From positions 77,904-141,903 of the forward strand of contig NZ_QRWD01000007.1 in NCBI RefSeq assembly GCF_003459505.1: 64,000 nucleotides of DNA, read 5' to 3'. Below, in pieces: positions 25,322 through 34,448 of this stretch. The stretch comes from Collinsella sp. AF20-14LB (GTDB lineage Bacteria > Actinomycetota > Coriobacteriia > Coriobacteriales > Coriobacteriaceae). The notes under the pieces were generated by a model. It was not told the DNA's origin. It saw only the letters and a program-made list of their open reading frames with translations, and did no database searches. The position numbers were made by a program, and so were the translations under genes. Positions within the stretch are counted from its first letter, which is position 1; every line of letters starts with the position of its first letter.

Positions 25322-25741
25322 CTACGCCTCGCGCTCGACCTCACTCACGCATTCGTTCTTGATGGTGCCAACGAGCGCCTGCAGCGCATCGACCACGTGC
25401 GGGCGAATGTCCCCGCCGATAAGCACGAGCATGATGTCGTCACCTACGGCAAGCTCGCCGCTTGCCAGCCACACACGCACATAGCCGATACCCGGCATCG
25501 CGCGCGTGGCCTCGATAGCAGACCGTACCTTTTCGGCGTCGTAGTCAAAGACCATGCCGCCCACCCTGTGGCCTGGCGCCACGCCATCGGTCTCGACTCC
25601 GCGCACCTCGGCCTTGGGCGTCGCGCGCACCACACCGTTATGCGTCAGATACATCCCACAGCCTGCCGCCGAAGCATCGGCCTTGGCCTCGCGCAGCCAA
25701 GCATCAATCGAAGGCATCAATTTGCCACTCTCGAGCATCAT
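25322..25741 (-). CDS. MoaE-like protein (molybdopterin synthase large-subunit family)
   Basis: 139 residues. GMYLTHNGVVRATPK, GGMVFDYDAEKVRSAIE, YVRVWLASGELAVGDDIMLVLIGGD (here as VWLASGELAVGDDIM) and a final DALQALVGTIKNECV follow the MoaE strand order: an N-terminal G-x-V-R strand, the S-G-x-L-x-V-G-D turn and a C-terminal helix with Lys. The HR pair and the V-P-I-W-K-x-E ending of catalytic MoaE are not seen, and no other Mo-cofactor gene is nearby. It may be a diverged paralogue with another role. Confidence 0.55.
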   Translation of the reverse strand: MMLESGKLMPSIDAWLREAKADASAAGCGMYLTHNGVVRATPKAEVRGVETDGVAPGHRVGGMVFDYDAEKVRSAIEATRAMPGIGYVRVWLASGELAVGDDIMLVLIGGDIRPHVVDALQALVGTIKNECVSEVEREA

Positions 25742-25759
25742 TTCTCCCTTACCGTCGTC

Positions 25760-25796
25760 GAGTAGCCAATTTGGGACGGGGCCTTTTTAGCTACTC
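25760..25796. repeat. GAGTAGC/GCTACTC hairpin with GGGACGGGGC loop
   Basis: Seven-base arms around CAATTTGGGACGGGGCCTTTTTA. The loop core AATTTGGGACGGGGC recurs at 63932-63946. It lies between the sortase gene's 3' end and the MoaE-like gene and, with TTTTT, could work as a terminator read on the plus strand. Confidence 0.6.
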
Positions 25797-25805
25797 TCGA
25801 ACAAC

Positions 25806-26804
25806 TTATTCCTCGACCGGCGTGAGCACCATGACGGCGCGTGTGTTGCTCAGCGACAGCGAACGACAGGTCACAAGCGTTACAACCTTAGTTGCCGAGG
25901 CGGCGCGATCGCCCGCATCACTCGCCACGGCGGAAGCGCCGTCGAGCATCTCGGACAGGTAGTTCTTGAGTCCGTCGTCGCCCTCAAAATTGGTCGTGCG
26001 CGCCTTGGCATACGTGTCCTCGACCACCTTGGTCGCCAGCGGACGCAGCTTATACGTCGCATCGCGCGTGATGTAGTACACAAACTCGATGCTATCGAAC
26101 GTCGCCTGATCAGTGGTGTCCGAAATCACGTTGAACATCGATCCGTCGTTCATATGGTGGCCGTAGATCGTGGTCTGCTGGTCGACCATTCCCGGCGCGG
26201 TGTCATCGCTATCCAGGAAAATGGCACCGGACGCGTTAGCCGTTCCGTCGAACAGCGTGTTGAGGTATTTGGAGTTGTTGTTGGTCTGCACCACGGGATA
26301 GTTGATGTTGGTTCCCGGCACGTAAATCCAACCCACAATCTCGGGGTTCGTCTGAGCAAGCGCATCAAAGTCGATAATCGGCACGCCGCTGGCATCCTTA
26401 TCGCTTACATATTGCTTCTCGATTTTCTGATACGAATCGCTCGCCTGCTTATAGCCAATCTGGGCATTAATAAAAATAGCGGCGGCGGCGACAATCAGAC
26501 CGATACCGATGATGATGAGCAGAATGGGAATAATGGAGCGGCGCTTTTTGCGCGGCGGCTCGGTGCAATCCGACGGCGCGGCATGCGATGAAGACCGGGG
26601 CGGCTTCTTAGCGGAGCTATAAGACGAAGGACGATATGCGGCCGGCGCGTCCTGTCGACGATGCGTCGCCGGTGTCACGGGGCGCGGCGCGCGCGGCTGC
26701 TGAGGAGAGGATGTCCGACCCTGCTGTGCCGCACGGGCAGCACCTGGCTTCGACGGATCGGGAATCTGAGAAGCCTTGAATCGTTTTCCCTGATAATCGG
26801 ACAT
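25806..26804 (-). CDS. srtB: Class B sortase
   Basis: 332 residues. A Pro/Ser/Arg-rich cytoplasmic head of about 88 residues, one membrane helix (IIPILLIIIGIGLIVAAAAI), then the extracellular transpeptidase. Class B features are INYPVVQTNNNSKYLNTLF, catalytic His in TIYGHHMNDG (H216), Cys in TLVTCRS (C313) and Arg in NTRAVMVL (R322). It joins the sorting-signal Thr of surface proteins to the wall or to pilins. The GH31 protein encoded just upstream ends in a sorting signal and is a likely but unproven client. Confidence 0.9.
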   Translation of the reverse strand: MSDYQGKRFKASQIPDPSKPGAARAAQQGRTSSPQQPRAPRPVTPATHRRQDAPAAYRPSSYSSAKKPPRSSSHAAPSDCTEPPRKKRRSIIPILLIIIGIGLIVAAAAIFINAQIGYKQASDSYQKIEKQYVSDKDASGVPIIDFDALAQTNPEIVGWIYVPGTNINYPVVQTNNNSKYLNTLFDGTANASGAIFLDSDDTAPGMVDQQTTIYGHHMNDGSMFNVISDTTDQATFDSIEFVYYITRDATYKLRPLATKVVEDTYAKARTTNFEGDDGLKNYLSEMLDGASAVASDAGDRAASATKVVTLVTCRSLSLSNTRAVMVLTPVEE

Positions 26805-26839
26805 GGCTCTCCTTATACTGCGGTGAAACGGCGGAACGC

Positions 26840-27304
26840 TTAGGCGTCAGCCATCTCCTGCTTCATCTTCTCGATAACCTTGCGGTACTCGGGGTCGCAA
26901 GCACCCAGAATCTGTGTGGCATAGATGGCGGCGTTCTTGGCGCCGTTGATGGCAACGCAGGCCACGGGCACGCCCGAAGGCATCTGCACCATCGATAGCA
27001 GCGAATCCATGCCGCCCAGGTCACTCGTCTTCATAGGCACGCCGATAACCGGCAGCGGCGTAAAGGCAGCCACGACACCACCCAGGTGAGCGGCCTTGCC
27101 GGCGGCGGCGATAATCACTTTGATACCGCGATCGGCGGCAGTCGAAGCCCACTCGTGGACCTTCGCCGGTGTGCGGTGTGCGCTCGCAATGACAAGCTCA
27201 TAGGGCACGCCCAGCGCCTCGAGCTCGGCGGTGCAACCTTCCATAACACCCAGATCGGACTTGGAGCCCATGATGATCCCGACAACCGGCTTTTGATCTG
27301 CCAT
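26840..27304 (-). CDS. purE: N5-carboxyaminoimidazole ribonucleotide mutase
   Basis: 154 residues, the class I PurE length. It moves the carboxylate in N5-CAIR to give CAIR. VGIIMGSKSDLGVMEG, IASAHRTPAKVHEWA with the catalytic His, IAAAGKAAHLGGVVAA and VPMKTSDLGGMDSLLSMVQM are classical. I use ATG 27304 because CAGGAGG is properly spaced before it. A minus-strand TATACT at 27371-27376 may be its -10 box. No purK is adjacent. Confidence 0.95.
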   Translation of the reverse strand: MADQKPVVGIIMGSKSDLGVMEGCTAELEALGVPYELVIASAHRTPAKVHEWASTAADRGIKVIIAAAGKAAHLGGVVAAFTPLPVIGVPMKTSDLGGMDSLLSMVQMPSGVPVACVAINGAKNAAIYATQILGACDPEYRKVIEKMKQEMADA

Positions 27305-27370
27305 AAACAAAGACCTCCTGTTGAGAGCGGCGACGCGGCGGATCCGCGACCCTTAACTGCAAATAATTCA

Positions 27371-27376
27371 AGTATA
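27371..27376 (-). promoter_or_regulatory. Possible -10 box for purE
   Basis: TATACT on the minus strand 67 bases before the purE ATG, just past the GH31 terminator. No clear -35. Confidence 0.3.
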
Positions 27377-27458
27377 GCCGCCGATGCCGATGTGTTCGAC
27401 GGAAGACGGAACGCTTTGCGAGATTAAGGCCGAAGGGTCGAGGCTTTCTGCCTACATT

Positions 27459-27502
27459 CAAAAAGCGTGCCCACCGTCCTTGGGTGGGACGGCGGGCACG
27501 CT
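27459..27502 (-). terminator. Terminator after the GH31 gene
   Basis: Minus-strand GCGTGCCCGCCGTCC and GGACGGTGGGCACGC arms followed by TTTTTGAATG, 19 bases beyond the stop. Confidence 0.9.
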
Positions 27503-27521
27503 TGCTTAGCTGTTGCTGGGG

Positions 27522-30500
27522 CTACTTAGCCTTGCTGCGACGATGGAAGAAAGCGCCGATCGCGGCGATGATGGCGCCAAGACCACCGACGGTCGCGACG
27601 GTCGCCGCCGTCTGGTCTCCGGTATTGGGAATCGCCGAACCGTTCTTCTTGCTGCCCTGGGCCTTGTCGCCTGCGGGCTTGCCCGCCTGGTTGCCGCCGT
27701 TCGAGCCATTGCCGGAACCCTGGTTGCCCGAGCCGCCCTGATTGCCGGAATCGGCATCCTTGAGGCTCTCAATAGCCAGCTTGAGCTGGTCATAGGCCGC
27801 CTGGAGCTGGGTCTCGGAAGCATTCTCATCACCCAAGACGTCCTCGGCGTAGGTAATGGCATCCGTCAGGGCCTTGACAGACTCGGCCGTCTTGCCCCTG
27901 GTGTCAGCCTCCTTCGCCTGCTTGACCAGGGCCTTGAGCTGCTTCTTAGTCGGATTCTCGACCGGGGCCACCGGGGTCTTCTCGAGCGCGCCGCGGGCGC
28001 TCTCGAGCGCCCTGAGCGCCTGGTCGACCTCGTCCTGCGTGGCGTTCTCGTCGCTCAAGATGGCGCGGGCGCTCGCCAGGGCATTCTCGAGCGCCGTCCA
28101 GGAGGCCTCGGTGTAGTCACCGGCCTTGAGGTCGCCGGCAGCAACCTCGGCATCAACCTTTTCGACCGCGGTAGCGAGATCATCCTTCGCCACCGGATCG
28201 GGGACGGCCGTACCGTAGAACTTGAGCTCCGCCATGCTGCAGTAGGCATCAACGTTGCCACCGCCGGCGTGAATCACCTTGACGGTCACGTAGCGACCGC
28301 GCGCGGCGCCAAAGCTCATCTGTTTCCAGTCGCCACGGTCGGTGAGCACGTGGCCGTCGTTGTCGAAGGCGAACGTACCCATCGACGCGGCGGTGCCCAT
28401 CTCATAACCGTCGGCAGTGTCGGAGACCAGTATCTCGGCCTCGAAGATATCGCCGTTAGTGCCGCCGTCCTGGCGCGGCAGGAATGTAACGTCGGTGAGA
28501 TCGTAGTCGCGGCCCAGGTCGACACTCAGATACTGGGGCATACCGGTCCCATGGGCCCAGTCGCTGTGCCAAAGCGTCCGCTCGTCGCCGTCGAGAGCGT
28601 TGACGGCGTTGCTGCCCTCGTAGTCGGCTTCACTCGAGAAGCCGGCCACCTTGACGTTCTTGCGGTTCTCGGGCGTGTTGATGAGGATCTTCTCATCGAC
28701 AGGGCGCATCTTGAGGCCGTCGATTGCCTTCTCGATCTTGGCTGTGGCGTCTGCGACATCCTTCTTGCTATAGCTGCCTTGGCCGCCGTCGAGGAGCTTC
28801 TGAGCCGCCTCGACCGCAGCGGTGAGAGCTGCATAGGAATCCTTAGTGTAGACGGACTCGCTGTAGCCCGCGGCCTTGGAAAGCGCTGCCACGAGCGCAG
28901 AGGTATCGACACCAGCCTTGACCTCGACCTCATAGGATGCGGTCTTGGAGGGGTCGAGTACCGACGCCACCGTGATCTTTGCCTTGCCGGCCTTGTTGGC
29001 ACGCAGGTAGTAGCTCACGCTATCGCCAGCCTGAACAGCGGAGACGCTTACCACAGAGGGGTCGGAGCTCTCGACCGTCACATAGGGGTAGCCGGCGCTC
29101 TCAGGCGTGGCCTTGGCGTCGACGAGCGTAACGTCGCCTTCAAAGAACTCGGTCTGGTTCTTGCCTAGTTCGACACCCTCGATGGCCTCGACACCCTGCG
29201 TGTAGTTGAAGTTGACCTCACGCAGTGTGAGCATCTGGTCACCCGATGCCTCAAGCGGCGTGACCTCGACCTTGGTCGCCTTCTTGCCCTTGTTCTCGGC
29301 AGAGAGGCCAAAGGCGTAGCGAGCCCGGAAGGAATCGTACTCCCCGCCCGCGAACTCTTGGGTCGAGCCATCCTCGAACGTCACGACAGCCTTGATCTTC
29401 TGCACGGTTCCGTTGCCACCGTTGCGGTTAACGACCTCGACACTATCGAGTTTCGACGGCGTCTTAAATGCGAATGTCATCGTGGTGGGAAGCTTCACGT
29501 AACTCGGAAGCTTACCCTCGCTGTCCCAGTTGCCGCTCCAGTTCCATAGGAACTCAAAGCCGTTGTCGCCCTCGTTATTATCGAACAGCGCGTTATAGCT
29601 CTTCTGCTGGATAAGTTTCTCGACGTTGGTCCCGTCGTCGGTCGTGAGCTCATCGTTGGTCATCGTGATGCTGAAGGCATCCTGACCGTACTCGGCGACC
29701 GTTGGCTGAGGAACAACCGGCATCGTCACCGTGCCGTCGCTCGCAAACTCAAGTGCGTCGCATGCCGGACCGATGAGCCAAGATGTCGAGGGCAGTTCGA
29801 CCTTGCCGGCGGTCTTGGCCTTGAGCTTGAAACTCGCCACCGCGCCGGTACCGTTGTAGAGCTTGCCATCGCCGCGGTTGGCAAAGGCGAGATTGATAGT
29901 CTGCGTTCTGTCCGCGAACTGGACCTTCTCGCGAGACAGGTTCTCCATGCCGGCAGTCGAGCCGTCCTGCGCGATGCTCTCGGACACAAACTCGAACTGG
30001 TCGCTCTTGAAGTTGACGAGAGCGCCCAGGGCGTTGACGTTCTTGGCGTCGGCCGCATAGACATCAACGGTGATCTCATCACCGGCCTCGACCTCGGTCT
30101 TGCTCGGAATCACCGCGAGCGAACCGGCGACCTTGCCCTTTTGTTTAGTGCCGCCGTCAAGACCCGCCATGGTGAACGAGTAATCGTAGACGTCGTAAAC
30201 GCCGTTATCGTTGAGGTCGGCGAAGTGGTCGCGGATCTGCGAACCGAACGTCGGGGTATCGGGCTCGCGATTCTCGAGGCCCAGATAGTTCTTCATGTTG
30301 GAGTAGTCTCCGTCGGAGATCGTGGCCTTGTTGAGGTTGGAGCCCACGGCGAAGCCATCCGTGCCGTCGGTCTTGTAGATGGCAATCTCGGACGCGGAGA
30401 AGAAATTGCCGACCGAGGCGAGCGGTGTCATGCGCACGTAACGGGCGGCCACAGTGCCGTCAAACGCTACCGTCTTACAATCAGCGGAACGTGCCCAATC

Positions 30501-33500
30501 GACCTCCCGGCTCGTCCAGTGGACGCCATCGAGACTCGTCTCAACACGCATCTTGGTCACAGTGCCGTTGCCGGCGTCATCGCGCGGATAGTACTCGAGC
30601 TTATCGAGCTTGTAAGCGCGTCCATAGTCAACGGTAAGCGCCTTGCCCAGATCGTTGCCACCGGAGTGGAAACCGCCGTCGCCCGACTGGAACTCATGGT
30701 CGAAGGCGAGCTCGGCCTTATGGCTGCCGTAAAGTGAGCCCTCCCAGGTGATTTGCTCGGCGTCGGGGACGTTCCGCCACGGATCGAGTGCGGAGTTCGC
30801 CTCGAGCACATCGCTCCAGGCGGAGTAACCCTCGGCGTTGCGCGAACGAATCTGGTAGGTGTGCTTGCTATTGTAGGCGAGGTCGGTGTGCGTGAACTCG
30901 GCCGCATCACCCACGGCAAACACAGTGCCGTCGACCTTAAGGTCGTAGGAGGTAGCACCATCGACCTTTCCCCAGGTGAGCTTGATGCTCGTTGGGGTCG
31001 TGACGTCCTCGGGGGCAGCAAGGTTCGTGGGTGCGGAGAGGTTCTCGTTGAGGCGATCGGCCGTGAGCGTGGCGTCGGCATTCACGAAACCGCCCAGCTC
31101 AAGCGTCTGCGCCGCTGCAGCAACATCGGTCTTCGCGAACTTGACGTAGACCTTGGGGTTCGTGGTGATCTTGGTGTTGTTAAAGCTCTCGCCCTGCTCG
31201 GCCTCGGTGCCGTCCGCATCGCTGCCGTAGTGGTTGAGGTTGGGGGTCTCGCTGTAGAAGTAGACCGCCTGGCCGGCCTCGGGGGTCGCGGCGTCAAAGG
31301 TCTCCTGCGAGTCGACCTCAACCACGTTGAGTGCGGATCCGCCGTTCTTGGCGACAACGCTCGTGGGCTTGGCGGACACATTGGCCACGAAGGTCGTGGT
31401 GCGGTTGGAGTCGTAGCCGTTGTAGCCGCCCTTCGAGGCCTCGGCGGTAAAGGTCGCGGTGCCGCCTGCGGCCTTGGAGCTGTAGACGGTGCTCACATGC
31501 TCACCGTAGGAGATATTGTCGATCGTGCCGTAGGAATCGTCCTCAGTCGTGTTGTTTTCGATGGAGGAGCCGTCGTCCTCGTACTGCGTAAAGGTGCCGT
31601 CGCCCTCGGTGGCGAAGAACTCGACGATACGCTGACTGCGGTCGGTACCCTTGGTGTTGGTGTCGCTCACTGCCTCGGGGTTGTTGTTCTCGGCGTACAT
31701 CGGCACGATAGCGTTGGCCTTCACAAACAGCGGCAGCTTCCAAAGCGGAGCCTCGTAGTTGTTGAGAACCTGGCCGCCGCGATACTGCTTACCCGAGAAG
31801 TAGTCGATCCAGATGGTGGGATTCTCGTCGGTGCCGTAGTTGGGGAGGTAGATCCCATTGCGAATGTCGTTGCCGTTCTCATCTGCCTGGGTATCCTGAT
31901 ACACCGGTGCCACTAGGAAGTTCTCACCGAACATATACTGGTACTGCGTCGAAGTGCTTGCGGCGTACTCGGAGTTGTCGGAAAGCAGCATGGCGCGGAT
32001 CATGGGCAGGCCGGCATCGCCGTTACCCGTGTCGATGTTGGCCGCCGAGGCCGCGCTCGTGTAGATATAGGGCATAAGCTGCGCCTTGAGCTTGAGGTAG
32101 AAGCGCGAGATGCCTGTGTAGGGATCGCCGTGCGTCATGGGCGATTTGCGGTAGGTGCCCCAACCGTCCATGTCAAGCATAGAGGGGGTGAACGTCTTCC
32201 ACTGGTAGTCACGCGCAGAGATGATGGGGTCGCCGCCAAAGATGCCATCCATGTCGGAGCCGATGTTGGGGTTGCCCGAAAGACTCTGACCGATATACGT
32301 GGGGATATGGAAGCGAATGTACTCCCAGTTACCGCCATACTGGTCGCCGGTCCAAATGCCACCAAAGCGCTGCGTGCCGGCCCAACCATCGAGCGTGATG
32401 ATGTTGGGGCGCTTGTTAGCGCCGGTCGTCACCGTGTCATAAGCTGTCTTGATGCCATTAAGACCAAAGGAGTAGCCAGATCCAACCCAGGCAACGTCGG
32501 TCTTAAGGGTAGTGATGCCTCCCGTCTTGACCTCGGCGTCGAAGTCGCGAAGCAGATGCCACGGGGTCTCGGAGTTGCTGTCGGGCTCAAGGTTGGACTG
32601 GGTCCACAAGCCCGTGTTCACACCCTTGGAGTTGGCATACTCGGTGAACTTCTTAAGGTTGTCGACATTGGCACGCACGGCGTTAAGACGGTCAGCCGAG
32701 CTCGTTCCGTCGGAGTTGACGCCGCCGGTCTTGTAGTAACCGTTCTGGCCATAGCCGGCGCCGTAGCCGTCGTTCGGCAGGAACCAACCGAGCGGCATGT
32801 CGTTGTCCTCGTAGTCATCGATAACCTGCCGAGCAGAGAACTGGCGGTCGAAATCGGTCGCTTTCATGTTCTCGGTATCAACCGAAGGGCCCTCACCGTT
32901 GAGCGTCTCGGCCGCAAGTGTGCCGTCGAGCTTGTAGCCCGTCGACATGCCAGACTCGTACTTAACGTCGCCCTTCTCGCTCGAGGACTTGCTGCCCTTG
33001 GTCTCCCACTTCTTTTGACCCGAGGTCGTTGACCAGCCATCACGGTTATAGGCATTAAGATGACCAAGGTAGAACCCGTATTCGGGCAGCAGTACCGGGT
33101 TACCGGTCACCTTGTAGTAGTCCTGCAGCATCTCGGTTGCCACGTTCGAAGCGCCCTCGTTGGTCGCCACGAAGTAGTAGGCATCAAACTCATTCTCGCT
33201 GTGCAAAGTCGTGACCGTCGATGAGTCCGTGGACCCGAAGTCGTAGGAACCCTCTGCAAACGTGTTTCGGAGTACGCCGTAGCCGTCACTCGTCCAATAA
33301 AACGGGTTGGGCGAGGCAACGCCGCCATCGGTCCAGTTGTTCGTGTTGGAGATGGCGATGGTCTGGTTGGTGTGCAGGAAGCGTCCGTTCTGGGTGCCGC
33401 CGCCAAAGAAGTTCTCGGACTTCTCCTTGGCGAGCGTCTGGACGGTACCCTTCTTATCAAGGTCGAGGGACGCGGACTCGGAAACCACGACACGGTCGCC

Positions 33501-33935
33501 TGACTTGATACTCATCTTGCCAGTCGCCTTGTCCAGGATCACGGTCGCCTTTCCGCCGGTGATCTCGATAGCGTCGCCCTTGTCGGCAACCGTCGCACTC
33601 GGCTTGCTGTAGGTGTCCGAGGTATCGGGCTGAGCCTGGATCTTAGCCGTGTGGGACTTACTGCGCGGTGTGGCGTAATCGGAAAACTCACCCTTGGGGT
33701 CGACGTTATAACGGAAAATACCGTCCTCGAGGAACGTAATACGGCCCTTGATGCCGTCAGCGAAATCGATGTCGACGACATTCGAGGCAGACTGGGACAC
33801 GGTCGCCGAGTCGACGCCCTTGAGTGGCGTGGCAATCGCCTGCTGGGGATTGGCAAACACGAGCGTCGCTGCAGTGGCAACGAGGACCGCGCTTCCCTTC
33901 ACCCACCGTTTCGTAAAAATGGAATTCCTGCGCAT
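27522..33935 (-). CDS. Giant secreted, wall-anchored GH31 glycosidase
   Basis: 2137 residues from ATG 33935 (AAAGGAGACC upstream). Signal peptide 1-36; galactose-mutarotase-like N-domain; GH31 barrel about 270-650 with nucleophile D480 (LKTDVAWVGSGYSFG) and acid/base D531 (WTGDQYGGNWEY). The nucleophile context differs from the W-x-D-M-N of alpha-glucosidases and resembles the alpha-N-acetylgalactosaminidase subgroup (inference). Downstream: Fn3 about 970-1050, F5/8C (CBM32-like) 1055-1187, dockerin-like DLNDNGVYDVYDYS near 1240, cohesin-like 1268-1405, a second discoidin-like and an Ig-like region, FIVAR 1677-1745, F5/8C 1760-1910, two more FIVAR, a Gly/Asn linker, sorting signal IPNTG at 2102-2106, helix and RRSKAK tail. 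Probably acts on mucin O-glycans at the cell surface. Confidence 0.88.
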   Translation of the reverse strand: MRRNSIFTKRWVKGSAVLVATAATLVFANPQQAIATPLKGVDSATVSQSASNVVDIDFADGIKGRITFLEDGIFRYNVDPKGEFSDYATPRSKSHTAKIQAQPDTSDTYSKPSATVADKGDAIEITGGKATVILDKATGKMSIKSGDRVVVSESASLDLDKKGTVQTLAKEKSENFFGGGTQNGRFLHTNQTIAISNTNNWTDGGVASPNPFYWTSDGYGVLRNTFAEGSYDFGSTDSSTVTTLHSENEFDAYYFVATNEGASNVATEMLQDYYKVTGNPVLLPEYGFYLGHLNAYNRDGWSTTSGQKKWETKGSKSSSEKGDVKYESGMSTGYKLDGTLAAETLNGEGPSVDTENMKATDFDRQFSARQVIDDYEDNDMPLGWFLPNDGYGAGYGQNGYYKTGGVNSDGTSSADRLNAVRANVDNLKKFTEYANSKGVNTGLWTQSNLEPDSNSETPWHLLRDFDAEVKTGGITTLKTDVAWVGSGYSFGLNGIKTAYDTVTTGANKRPNIITLDGWAGTQRFGGIWTGDQYGGNWEYIRFHIPTYIGQSLSGNPNIGSDMDGIFGGDPIISARDYQWKTFTPSMLDMDGWGTYRKSPMTHGDPYTGISRFYLKLKAQLMPYIYTSAASAANIDTGNGDAGLPMIRAMLLSDNSEYAASTSTQYQYMFGENFLVAPVYQDTQADENGNDIRNGIYLPNYGTDENPTIWIDYFSGKQYRGGQVLNNYEAPLWKLPLFVKANAIVPMYAENNNPEAVSDTNTKGTDRSQRIVEFFATEGDGTFTQYEDDGSSIENNTTEDDSYGTIDNISYGEHVSTVYSSKAAGGTATFTAEASKGGYNGYDSNRTTTFVANVSAKPTSVVAKNGGSALNVVEVDSQETFDAATPEAGQAVYFYSETPNLNHYGSDADGTEAEQGESFNNTKITTNPKVYVKFAKTDVAAAAQTLELGGFVNADATLTADRLNENLSAPTNLAAPEDVTTPTSIKLTWGKVDGATSYDLKVDGTVFAVGDAAEFTHTDLAYNSKHTYQIRSRNAEGYSAWSDVLEANSALDPWRNVPDAEQITWEGSLYGSHKAELAFDHEFQSGDGGFHSGGNDLGKALTVDYGRAYKLDKLEYYPRDDAGNGTVTKMRVETSLDGVHWTSREVDWARSADCKTVAFDGTVAARYVRMTPLASVGNFFSASEIAIYKTDGTDGFAVGSNLNKATISDGDYSNMKNYLGLENREPDTPTFGSQIRDHFADLNDNGVYDVYDYSFTMAGLDGGTKQKGKVAGSLAVIPSKTEVEAGDEITVDVYAADAKNVNALGALVNFKSDQFEFVSESIAQDGSTAGMENLSREKVQFADRTQTINLAFANRGDGKLYNGTGAVASFKLKAKTAGKVELPSTSWLIGPACDALEFASDGTVTMPVVPQPTVAEYGQDAFSITMTNDELTTDDGTNVEKLIQQKSYNALFDNNEGDNGFEFLWNWSGNWDSEGKLPSYVKLPTTMTFAFKTPSKLDSVEVVNRNGGNGTVQKIKAVVTFEDGSTQEFAGGEYDSFRARYAFGLSAENKGKKATKVEVTPLEASGDQMLTLREVNFNYTQGVEAIEGVELGKNQTEFFEGDVTLVDAKATPESAGYPYVTVESSDPSVVSVSAVQAGDSVSYYLRANKAGKAKITVASVLDPSKTASYEVEVKAGVDTSALVAALSKAAGYSESVYTKDSYAALTAAVEAAQKLLDGGQGSYSKKDVADATAKIEKAIDGLKMRPVDEKILINTPENRKNVKVAGFSSEADYEGSNAVNALDGDERTLWHSDWAHGTGMPQYLSVDLGRDYDLTDVTFLPRQDGGTNGDIFEAEILVSDTADGYEMGTAASMGTFAFDNDGHVLTDRGDWKQMSFGAARGRYVTVKVIHAGGGNVDAYCSMAELKFYGTAVPDPVAKDDLATAVEKVDAEVAAGDLKAGDYTEASWTALENALASARAILSDENATQDEVDQALRALESARGALEKTPVAPVENPTKKQLKALVKQAKEADTRGKTAESVKALTDAITYAEDVLGDENASETQLQAAYDQLKLAIESLKDADSGNQGGSGNQGSGNGSNGGNQAGKPAGDKAQGSKKNGSAIPNTGDQTAATVATVGGLGAIIAAIGAFFHRRSKAK

Positions 33936-34062
33936 CTGGTCTCCTTTCTTCCGACATGCTGAGGTGCCGAGGACGCCCCCCCCGGCAGCATGGGAAAACG
34001 TATCAAACGGAGATGTTCGGTACATTCCGCACAATGGGGGCCACCCGTTACCAAGGGGCCAA

Positions 34063-34076
34063 CTGGTAGTAACCAG
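34063..34076. promoter_or_regulatory. CTGGT-AGTA-ACCAG inverted repeat upstream of the GH31 gene
   Basis: Perfect five-base arms 128 bases upstream of the GH31 start, and a candidate operator for a sugar-responsive repressor. CCACCCGTTACC lies next to it. Nothing shows which regulator would bind. Confidence 0.35.
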
Positions 34077-34189
34077 ATAGCCACCTACTAGGTCATATCA
34101 ATATATGGGAGCACTTGCGCACCCAAGTTCGGAATTCTCCCAGCGGCAGTAAAATAAGCGTCAACGGCAAGGTGGGCTTAATAAGCCAT

Positions 34190-34199
34190 ACCAATTGGT
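34190..34199. promoter_or_regulatory. ACCAATTGGT palindrome between the GH31 and MarR genes
   Basis: A perfect 10-bp palindrome in the AT-richer middle of the 513-bp gap 33936-34448. Related half-sites ATACCA and TGGTAT occur on both sides (34208-34245). This could be a MarR or other operator. The rest of the gap has no coding signal. Confidence 0.3.
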
Positions 34200-34260
34200 T
34201 CTTCAGTCAAATACCAATCTAGCAAAAATGTACTGTTTATCTGGTATTACACAGACCATA

Positions 34261-34305
34261 CCTTTCCCTCGGGAACTGGGCTTCGCGAAGTTTTCCGAGG
34301 GAAAG
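34261..34305. repeat. Hairpin repeat with CTTCGCGAAG core, copy 1
   Basis: Arms CCTTTCCCTCGG / CCGAGGGAAAGG, then an internal loop, then the 10-base palindrome CTTCGCGAAG. The copy at 39506-39549 has the core in inverse orientation and a stem changed at the same place on both arms (CTC/GAG for CCC/GGG), a compensating change. It lies downstream of the MarR gene stop and could end its transcript. Confidence 0.7.
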
Positions 34306-34448
34306 GCTCAGCCGCCATCCTGCGACCTACCGGGGATTGCCATGACGTACGTTGGCTGATTTGGTTTGGAATGAGATGTTGACGGTGGCTGATGGGCACA
34401 ATTGGCCCGGATGCATTTCAAGATGCACCTAAATGTCTGTCTTTATCC

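Noticed and set aside
27513..29168. 551-residue plus-strand open frame opposite the GH31 gene
   Set aside because: Shadow of a high-GC gene; the minus-strand frame has clear domains and signal sequences.
30201..30300. Separate cellulosome scaffold gene suggested by the cohesin/dockerin-like modules
   Set aside because: The modules are in frame inside the GH31 protein with no break, start or stop.
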